Origin: Acidobacteriota bacterium
Lineage (GTDB): Bacteria > Acidobacteriota > UBA6911 > RPQK01
Reading direction: 5' to 3'
DNA: 11,160 bases
Assembly (NCBI GenBank): GCA_003819755.1
Contig: RPQK01000163.1
Location: 1 to 11,160 of the forward strand
The notes below the pieces were generated by a model. It saw nothing but the letters and a program-made list of their open reading frames with translations. It was not told the origin of the DNA and did no database searches. How positions within the stretch are numbered: the stretch's first letter is position 1; every line of letters begins with the position of its first letter. The position numbers and the translations under genes are program-made. Shown piece after piece: positions 5,612 through 11,160 of this stretch.

Positions 5612-5643
5612 AGGGTGAACCGCCGGGCTCCCGCCGCAATCGT

Positions 5644-5673
5644 TTGACAGACCCGCCCCATCGCCCATATTCT
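5644..5673 (+). promoter_or_regulatory. Promoter for ilvE, possibly giving a leaderless mRNA
   Basis: A perfect -35 TTGACA (5644-5649) and -10 TATTCT (5668-5673, 4 of 6) are 18 bp apart. Six bases separate the -10 box from ATG 5680, so the predicted start falls on or beside the ATG. No Shine-Dalgarno sequence lies between them. Confidence 0.5.
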
Positions 5674-5679
5674 TCCTGC

Positions 5680-6624
5680 ATGACCGAGATCAGAGCGAAG
5701 AAAATCTGGCGTAATGGGGAGTTGATCGACTGGGACAAGGCAACGGTTCACGTTATGGCGCACGCGCTCCATTATGGGAGCTCGTGGTTTGAGGGAATTC
5801 GTTGCTACAAAACGGCCCGCGGCTCTGAAGTATTCCGGCTGACCGAGCACGTCAATCGCCTCTTTGATTCCTGCAAGATTTACCGGGCCAACATCCCGTT
5901 CTCGAAACAGGAAATTATCGAAGCCATCCTACAGACAATCGAAGCCAACGACTTGGAGCAATGCTACATCCGTCCGCTCGTGTTCCGCGGCGCCGGGGCA
6001 ATTGGTGTCAATCCGCTTCCCGCGCCGATTGAAACCTTCATCATGGTCTGGGAATGGGGTAAGTATCTGGGTGAGGAAGCCATGGAGAAGGGCGTGGATC
6101 TGTGCGTCTCCAGCTGGCACCGCGCCGCCCCCAACACCTTCCCGACGATGGCGAAGGCGGGTGGCAACTACCTGAACAGCGGCCTCATAAAAATGGAAGC
6201 TATCCTCGACGGGTTCGTAGAAGGAATTGCCCTGGACAACGAAGGTTTCGTAAGTGAGGGGAGCGGGGAGAACCTGTTCGTGGTCCGGCAAGGCCGTCTG
6301 ATCACGTCGCCCTTGAGCAGCGCGATCCTCCCGGGAATCACCCGGGACAGTGTGATTACCTTGGCCCGGGAGGCGGGCTACGAGGTTCTCGAGCAGAAGA
6401 TTCCCCGGGAAATGCTGTATTTGGCTGACGAAATCTTTCTGACTGGCACTGCAGCCGAAGTAACTCCTGTCAGAGCGGTCGATCACATCGTTGTCGGCGA
6501 AGGAAAAAGAGGATCTGTGACCACCGTCATACAGCACCACTTCTTCGATTATGTACAAGGTAAGATTGAAGATAATTATGGCTGGATGACGCCCGTAAAA
6601 TCGGAAAGCCGGGTACGGGGTTGA
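5680..6624 (+). CDS. ilvE: Branched-chain amino acid aminotransferase, 314 aa
   Basis: PLP-dependent class IV (fold type I-distinct, D-amino-acid-transferase fold) enzyme that interconverts Leu, Ile and Val with their 2-oxo acids using glutamate/2-oxoglutarate. Seen are the start-typical WRNGELIDWDKATVHVMAHALHYGSSWFEGIRCY (10-43), the catalytic lysine K159 in TMAKAGGNYLNS (156-167), E193 in VSEGSGENLF (191-200), and the cofactor-phosphate region LPGITRDSV (217-225) with TGTAAEVTPV (255-264). The length is normal, with a short extra tail after GWMTPV. The start is ATG 5680; a TTG 36 nt upstream is part of the -35 box. It stands apart from other ilv/leu genes, so it probably has its own control. 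Confidence 0.94.
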   Translation: MTEIRAKKIWRNGELIDWDKATVHVMAHALHYGSSWFEGIRCYKTARGSEVFRLTEHVNRLFDSCKIYRANIPFSKQEIIEAILQTIEANDLEQCYIRPLVFRGAGAIGVNPLPAPIETFIMVWEWGKYLGEEAMEKGVDLCVSSWHRAAPNTFPTMAKAGGNYLNSGLIKMEAILDGFVEGIALDNEGFVSEGSGENLFVVRQGRLITSPLSSAILPGITRDSVITLAREAGYEVLEQKIPREMLYLADEIFLTGTAAEVTPVRAVDHIVVGEGKRGSVTTVIQHHFFDYVQGKIEDNYGWMTPVKSESRVRG

Positions 6625-6655
6625 ACGAATTGAGTCAATTGTTGGTGGTTAATTG

Positions 6656-7747
6656 ATGATAGACCTCAAAGCGCTGCTGCGTTGTGCCGTTGACCGCAAA
6701 TCGTCTGACCTTCATTTGAAAGTCGGTTCCCTTCCGCATATTCGGGTCCAGGGAGAATTGATACCTCTGGCCGGCTCCACGCCGCTGAAGAGGGAGGATA
6801 CCAACGAACTGGCTCAGCAGCTCCTGAGTGCCCGGCAGAAGGACATTCTGAGCCAGAAAGCAGAAGTCGACCTGGCCTTCGGGGCCGCTGGCCTTGGTCG
6901 ATTCAGGGTCGCGGTCTTCCAGCAGCGCGGATCAATTTCTTTCGTCTTCCGGGTCATCCCGGACATCATCCCGCATATCGAAGAACTGAATCTGCCGCCG
7001 GTTCTTAAGCAGATTGCGGAAGAAGACCGGGGATTGGTCTTGATCACCGGGACGACCGGAAGCGGCAAGTCGACGACGCTTGCCGCGATGATCGACTACA
7101 TCAACTCTATCCGGCGCTGCCACATCATCACCATCGAGGACCCGATCGAGTTTCTTTTCCGGGACAAGCTTTCGTTCATAAGCCAGAGAGAGGTGTCGAT
7201 CGATACGGAAGGTTTCGGCCCGGCTCTCCGATCGGCCTTGCGGCAGGACCCCGACGTCATTCTGGTAGGCGAGATGCGCGACCTGGAGACGATGAAAACG
7301 GCCATCCACGCGGCCGAAACCGGTCACCTGGTCCTCAGCACGGTTCACACGACTGATACCGTCGAGACCTTGAACCGTATCACGGCGATGTTTCCTCCCC
7401 ATGAACAGCACGAGTCCCGGCTGATACTCTCTTCGGCAATCCGCGCGATAGTCTCAATGCGGCTGATGCGCAGTTCGCAGCCGGTCGGCCGAGTGCCGGC
7501 CGTCGAGATTCTCCGCAACACCGATTACGTCCGGTCGCTCCTCGAGCAGCCGGAAAAGCTTAAGGACATTCGCAAGGCGCTCGAAGCGGGCACCTCTCAG
7601 TACGGAATGCAGACATTTGATCAATCAATACTTTCCCTGTATCAACAGGGGCATATCAGTCTGAGCGACGCCCTTCGCAATGCCAGCCAGCCTGAAGACC
7701 TCAAGCTCAAGCTCCAAGGAATCGTCGGCTCGAAAGAAACCTTGTGA
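6656..7747 (+). CDS. pilT: Type IV pilus retraction ATPase PilT, 363 aa
   Basis: Hexameric cytoplasmic ATPase that depolymerises type IV pili and powers twitching motility. Visible are the N-terminal PAS-like part with SSDLHLKVGSLPHIRVQGEL (16-35), Walker A GTTGSGKS (132-139), the Asp box ITIEDPIE (158-165), Walker B DVILVGEMRD (200-209) and the His box STVHTTDTVETLNR (228-241). The C terminus carries the PilT/PilU-type GMQTFDQSILSLYQQGHISLSDAL (317-340). The length is close to the usual 345-370. ATG 6656 is preferred over the adjacent TTG 6653; GGTGG (6643-6647) is a plausible ribosome site. No other pilus gene is in the window. PilU or another PilT paralogue cannot be excluded. Confidence 0.93.
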   Translation: MIDLKALLRCAVDRKSSDLHLKVGSLPHIRVQGELIPLAGSTPLKREDTNELAQQLLSARQKDILSQKAEVDLAFGAAGLGRFRVAVFQQRGSISFVFRVIPDIIPHIEELNLPPVLKQIAEEDRGLVLITGTTGSGKSTTLAAMIDYINSIRRCHIITIEDPIEFLFRDKLSFISQREVSIDTEGFGPALRSALRQDPDVILVGEMRDLETMKTAIHAAETGHLVLSTVHTTDTVETLNRITAMFPPHEQHESRLILSSAIRAIVSMRLMRSSQPVGRVPAVEILRNTDYVRSLLEQPEKLKDIRKALEAGTSQYGMQTFDQSILSLYQQGHISLSDALRNASQPEDLKLKLQGIVGSKETL

Positions 7748-8223
7748 GAGAAGGTGACCTCCTCGATCGGGCCATGCGTCTTCTTGCTATTCGGGACCAT
7801 TCCGAGGCGGAACTAGCCCGAAAACTCTTCCGGCACGGTTCTTCGGCCGAAGTGCAGGCGGTCTTGGCCGACCTCCGGGCGCGCGGCTACCTCAATGACC
7901 AGGCGCTCGGCTACCGCAGGGCCCTGTACCTCCGTACTCGGAAGCTGATCGGAAACCAGCGGATTGCGCACGAGTTACAAAGGCTCGGCCTCGATGCTAA
8001 AATAATCGGGCCGATTCTTGACCAGGTGGAAGACGAGGTCCCCGAAGCGGTCAGCCTGCAGGAGGCCGTGCGAGCGCGCGTCGCAAAAAGCAAGCTCCCG
8101 CGAACGCGTGCTGAACTGAAGAGACTGTTCGATTTCGCGGTTCGATTAGGTTACCCTCCAGCTGCTGTCAGAGAAGTCCTCGAGCCTTTTTTCGCCGCGC
8201 TTGGTAGCGGCGAGGCGGATTGA
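7744..8223 (+). CDS. recX: Regulatory protein RecX, 159 aa
   Basis: RecX binds the RecA filament and limits its extension and recombinase activity. The protein is small, helical and charged. It carries family-type repeats: AMRLLAIRDHSEAELARKL (10-28), VLADLRARGYLNDQALGYRRALYLRTRKLIGNQRIAHELQRLGLD (40-84) and a third, weaker helical unit (116-150, ELKRLFDFAVRLGYPPAAVREVL). The GTG start at 7744 overlaps the pilT stop (GTGA), which suggests coupled translation; ATG 7774 is the alternative but would cut into the first conserved helix. recA is not in this window, so the gene is separated from its usual partner. Confidence 0.85.
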   Translation: MREGDLLDRAMRLLAIRDHSEAELARKLFRHGSSAEVQAVLADLRARGYLNDQALGYRRALYLRTRKLIGNQRIAHELQRLGLDAKIIGPILDQVEDEVPEAVSLQEAVRARVAKSKLPRTRAELKRLFDFAVRLGYPPAAVREVLEPFFAALGSGEAD

Positions 8224-8240
8224 GGGAGTATTGCCGGGTG

Positions 8241-8323
8241 AAAGGACCCCAAGGACCTCAAAGAACTCAAGGACAGGAACTGTAGCCCGTCCTTGAGGTC
8301 TTTGAGGTCCTTGAGGTCTTTTT
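8241..8323. terminator. Nonamer-repeat hairpin between recX and alaS; likely terminator
   Basis: The left arm (8241-8274) and right arm (8289-8322) are nearly reverse complementary over about 33 bp with few mismatches, around a 14-base loop, and the right arm ends in a T-run (8319-8323). The right arm is a 9-base tandem: GTCCTTGAG, GTCTTTGAG, GTCCTTGAG, then GTCTTTTT. It matches the arm at 3311-3344 at 31 of 34 positions. It sits 18 nt after the recX stop, where it would end the pilT-recX transcript. Confidence 0.65.
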
Positions 8324-8328
8324 ACAAT
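8323..8328 (+). promoter_or_regulatory. Possible -10 box for alaS
   Basis: TACAAT (5 of 6) lies 25 nt before the alaS ATG, directly after the hairpin. The nearest -35-like hexamer is TTGAGG (8302-8307), inside the hairpin arm at a short 15-bp spacing. Position after a likely terminator argues that alaS needs its own promoter, but the match is weak. Confidence 0.28.
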
Positions 8329-8353
8329 CTGCAGATTCTTCCAGACTGAACTT

Positions 8354-10996
8354 ATGAAAAAGACGTCCAGCCAGATCAGAGAAGACTTCCTCCGGTATTT
8401 TGAGAACCACGGCCATAAGCGGGTCAAGAGCAGCTCTCTGGTACCCGAGAACGATCCCACCCTCCTATTCACCAACGCCGGGATGAACCAGTTCAAAGAC
8501 GTATTCCTGGGTTTTGAAAAGCGGGACTACGTGCGGGCCACGACCAGCCAGAAGTGCATGCGCGTCAGCGGGAAGCACAATGACCTCGAGACGGTGGGAA
8601 GGACCTACCGCCACCATACCTTCTTCGAGATGCTGGGCAATTTTTCCTTCGGCGACTATTTCAAGAAGGAGGCGATCAGATTCGCCTGGGAACTGTGCAC
8701 TGACGTCTACGGCCTCCCCAAAGACCGGCTCTACATCACCGTTTATACGGACGACGACGAGGCGTTTGATCTCTGGAAGAAAGACATGGGGATCCCGGAG
8801 AAGCGCATCTACCGCCTCGGGGAGGCCGATAACTTCTGGGCCATGGGAGACACCGGGCCGTGCGGCCCATGTTCCGAGCTGCACTACGATCTCGGAACGA
8901 GCCCGGCCGGCCACACCGACTGTGATCTCACCTGCCCGTGCGGCCGCTTCGTGGAGATCTGGAATCTCGTCTTCATGCAGTTTAACCGGGATGGATCGGG
9001 TGTCATGACGCCCCTGCCTTCGCCCTCGATCGACACCGGAATGGGTCTCGAGCGCATTTCATGCGTAGCGCAGGAAGTCCGCAGCAATTACGAGACTGAT
9101 CTGTTCGTTCCCCTCATCCAGGAGGCCTCGCGCCTGACCGGTGTGACTTACGGCGAGAGCGAGAACCGGGATGTGAGTCTGCGGATTGCCGCCGACCATG
9201 CCAGGGCCTGTGCCTTCCTCGTTCATGACGGTGTCGTCCCAGGAAATGAGGGGCGCGGCTATGTCCTGCGTAAGATCCTGCGCAGAGCTATTCGACACGG
9301 CAAAATGCTGGGGACGGAACAACCGTTTCTCTATACGATGACCAGCCTGGTGGCTGAGTTGATGAAGGATGCCTACCCAGAGTTGCAGGAGAGCCGGGAC
9401 TATGCGGCCACCGTGGTCAAGCACGAAGAGGAGAAGTTCAGTTCGACCCTGAGTCTCGGGATGGCGCTCTTTGATGACATCGCCGAAACTGTGGGGCGCC
9501 AGGGCAAGCGCCTGCTTCCAGGCGCCGAGCTTTTCAAACTCTACGATACCTACGGTTTCCCCTTGGATCTCGCGCGCGAAATTGCGACAGAACGGGATCT
9601 TGACGTGGACGAGGCCGGCTTCAATGCGGAGCTCGAGAAACAGCGTGAGCGGGCTCGGGCCAGCTGGAAAGGCGGGGAGAAAACCGTCAAGGAGATTTAC
9701 CGCGAGGCAGCAGCGCGAGGTTTTGAGACCGAATTTACAGGCTACTCTGCAATCGCTGATGTGCGCGGGAAGGTCCTCGCCGTTGTGCAGGGCGATGAGC
9801 TTAAGGAGGAGCTTGGCGAGAAGGAAGCCGGGGAAGTCGTGCTCGACCGCAGTCCCTTCTACTCGGAGTCGGGCGGACAGGTCGGCGACAAGGGGATGAT
9901 GGAAAACGACAACATGCACGCCCAGGTCGAAAACGTCTACACGCCGATCTCGGGTCTGCGTCTTCACCGGGTCTCAGTCAAGCATGGGAAGGTCAGGGTC
10001 GGTGACGAGGTTCTTTCCTCTGTTTTCCCCGAAGAGAGACGATCGACGGCGCGTCATCATACCGCCACTCACCTCCTGCACGCCGCCCTGCGCGAAGTGC
10101 TTGGAACTCATGTTAAGCAAGCCGGTTCTTTAGTGGCACCCGATCGGCTTCGCTTTGACTTCACTCACTATCGGCCGGTCAACCGCGAGGAAATACGAGA
10201 GATCGAACTGATCGTAAACCAGAGAATTCTGGATAATCTCGCGGTCGAGACCGAGGTCAGCGACCTGGACAAGGCCATACAGCGCGGGGCGATGGCACTT
10301 TTCGGAGAGAAGTATCAGGAGCAGGTCCGCGTAGTCTCCGTACCTGGGTTCAGCCTGGAACTGTGCGGCGGCACTCACGTCAGCCGGACCGGGGATATCG
10401 GCCTGTTCAAGATTCTGAGCGAGAGCAGCATAGCGGCCGGGATTCGCCGCATCGAGGCGATCGCCGGCGAGCCGGCCGTGAGGCGCTATCTGGAGGAGGA
10501 CAAGATTCTTACCGAGCTCTCCGAGTTGCTTCGTACCCGCCGTGACACGCTCGCTCCGGCAGTCGAGAGGGTGCTCGGTGATCTCAAGGAGGCACATAAG
10601 CAGGTTGAACAGCTGCAAATGAAACTTGCTCAAAAAGAGAGTGGGGCGGCAAGCCAGGTGCGGGAGATCAAAGGCGTCCGGGTGTTGTCGCAGCGCGTGG
10701 AGAACCTCGACCGCAATGCTCTGCGCACGCTTGCGGACCAGCTGAAGAACAAGTTGGAATCGGGGGTGGTGGTGCTGGGCGCTCCGACAGACGGGAAGGT
10801 GAGCCTGGTGGTCATGGTGAGCGCCGACTTGACCGGCCGTATTCGAGCCGATCAGCTGATTCGCAAGATCGCCCCCCTCGTTGGAGGCGGAGGCGGCGGG
10901 CGTCCGGACATGGCAGAAGCCGGTGGCCGGGACCTTTCGAAGCTCGACGAGGCGCTCGAGCAGACGTACAGCGCCGTTGCGGATTTGTTGGGTTGA
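8354..10996 (+). CDS. alaS: Alanine--tRNA ligase, 880 aa
   Basis: Charges tRNA-Ala with alanine and removes mischarged Ser and Gly. The class II catalytic core is at the N terminus: SSSLVPENDPTLLFTNAGMNQFKD (26-49), RHHTFFEMLGNFSFGDYF (86-103), GDTGPCGPCSELHYDLG (165-181), and the motif 3 region DTGMGLERISC (227-237). A tRNA-recognition segment follows. The editing domain has SESGGQVGD (504-512) and the zinc ligands H569 and H573 in HTATH, with C671 and H675 in CGGTH. A coiled segment (about 715-765) leads to the C-Ala domain with a glycine-rich GGGGGGRPDMAEAGG (844-858). Complete and of usual length. Extra cysteines at C190, C194 and C196, in an insert before EIWNLVFMQFNR, may form a small metal site. 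No clear Shine-Dalgarno sequence precedes ATG 8354. Confidence 0.97.
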   Translation: MKKTSSQIREDFLRYFENHGHKRVKSSSLVPENDPTLLFTNAGMNQFKDVFLGFEKRDYVRATTSQKCMRVSGKHNDLETVGRTYRHHTFFEMLGNFSFGDYFKKEAIRFAWELCTDVYGLPKDRLYITVYTDDDEAFDLWKKDMGIPEKRIYRLGEADNFWAMGDTGPCGPCSELHYDLGTSPAGHTDCDLTCPCGRFVEIWNLVFMQFNRDGSGVMTPLPSPSIDTGMGLERISCVAQEVRSNYETDLFVPLIQEASRLTGVTYGESENRDVSLRIAADHARACAFLVHDGVVPGNEGRGYVLRKILRRAIRHGKMLGTEQPFLYTMTSLVAELMKDAYPELQESRDYAATVVKHEEEKFSSTLSLGMALFDDIAETVGRQGKRLLPGAELFKLYDTYGFPLDLAREIATERDLDVDEAGFNAELEKQRERARASWKGGEKTVKEIYREAAARGFETEFTGYSAIADVRGKVLAVVQGDELKEELGEKEAGEVVLDRSPFYSESGGQVGDKGMMENDNMHAQVENVYTPISGLRLHRVSVKHGKVRVGDEVLSSVFPEERRSTARHHTATHLLHAALREVLGTHVKQAGSLVAPDRLRFDFTHYRPVNREEIREIELIVNQRILDNLAVETEVSDLDKAIQRGAMALFGEKYQEQVRVVSVPGFSLELCGGTHVSRTGDIGLFKILSESSIAAGIRRIEAIAGEPAVRRYLEEDKILTELSELLRTRRDTLAPAVERVLGDLKEAHKQVEQLQMKLAQKESGAASQVREIKGVRVLSQRVENLDRNALRTLADQLKNKLESGVVVLGAPTDGKVSLVVMVSADLTGRIRADQLIRKIAPLVGGGGGGRPDMAEAGGRDLSKLDEALEQTYSAVADLLG

Positions 10997-11012
10997 CAAA
11001 GGCGTATATAAT

Positions 11013-11160
11013 CAGAAGCGAGAAGTCGGAGGTCGGGAAGTCAGAAGTCAGAAGTCAGAAGTCAGAAGTCAGAAGTCAGAAGTCAGAAGTTCAGAAGTCA
11101 GAAGTCAGAAGTCAGAAGTCAGAAGTCAGAAGTCAGAAGTCAGAAGTCAGAAGTCAGAAG
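11013..11160. repeat. Tandem array of a 7-base unit (TCAGAAG)n, running off the window
   Basis: After three or four degenerate units (11013-11040), seven perfect copies of TCAGAAG run from 11041 to 11089. One extra T at 11090 is followed by ten perfect copies from 11091 to the window edge. The array starts about 17 nt after the alaS stop. It lacks spacers and is not a CRISPR. Its true length is unknown because it is cut by the window end. Confidence 0.95.

Noticed and set aside
5103..5627. Identical 15-mer GGGTGAACCGCCGGG at 5103 and 5613
   Set aside because: One copy is coding and one intergenic, with no similarity around them; likely chance or a minor copy event.
8326..8337. 12-base palindrome AATCTGCAGATT before alaS
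   Set aside because: A few 12-base palindromes are expected by chance in 11 kb, and nothing else supports an operator; no T-box or tRNA-binding leader is seen.
10993..11012. TTGACA and TATAAT hexamers just after alaS
   Set aside because: They are only 8 bp apart, far from the 16-18 bp a sigma70 promoter needs, and no gene is visible downstream in the window.
11013..11160. CRISPR array or repeat-protein gene
   Set aside because: The 7-base units are contiguous with no spacers. No start codon with a ribosome site leads into them, and the single-base slip breaks any long reading frame pattern.

Overview
This window is ordinary bacterial chromosome with moderately high GC. It carries ten complete protein genes, a serine tRNA and the signal-recognition-particle RNA. 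The gene set (tRNA-Ser, SRP RNA, dnaX-ybaB-recR, moaDE-moaB, ilvE, pilT-recX-alaS) and the many short palindromic and tandem repeats in the gaps fit a Gram-negative-type genome. Acidobacteriota is my best guess from protein flavour and the pilT-recX-alaS order. That assignment is inference only, because nothing in the window is taxonomically decisive. I see no phage, transposon, CRISPR array, defence system or clearly new multi-gene system.

Layout: (1) Bases 1-651 are an RNA-gene block. A repeat-rich non-coding stretch is followed by tRNA-Ser(CGA) on the minus strand and the 4.5S-type SRP RNA on the plus strand, transcribed divergently from promoters lying between them. Two copies of one palindromic repeat, exactly 530 bp apart, flank the block. 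(2) 652-3254 hold dnaX, ybaB and recR, a classic replication/repair operon. (3) 3255-3367 is a long imperfect hairpin between convergent genes, likely a two-way terminator. (4) 3368-4502 on the minus strand hold moaD, moaE and a moaB/mog-type gene, read in that order with overlapping stop and start codons. They make molybdopterin synthase and the next enzyme of cofactor synthesis. (5) 4503-4659 is a divergent promoter region made of degenerate 7-base repeats. It is followed by a predicted lipoprotein with an SMP-30/NHL-like beta-propeller. (6) ilvE (branched-chain aminotransferase) appears to have its own promoter. (7) pilT overlaps recX. A second 9-base-repeat hairpin then separates recX from alaS, which is complete. 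(8) The window ends inside a tandem array of a 7-base unit.

Most worth a second look are: a MoaD that runs two residues past its essential Gly-Gly; promoters for moaD and ilvE placed so that transcription would start at or next to the ATG (leaderless mRNAs); a propeller lipoprotein that seems to have lost most of the metal ligands of its family; and several short-period repeat families (7 and 9 bases) that occupy the gene gaps and may act as terminators or unstable loci.
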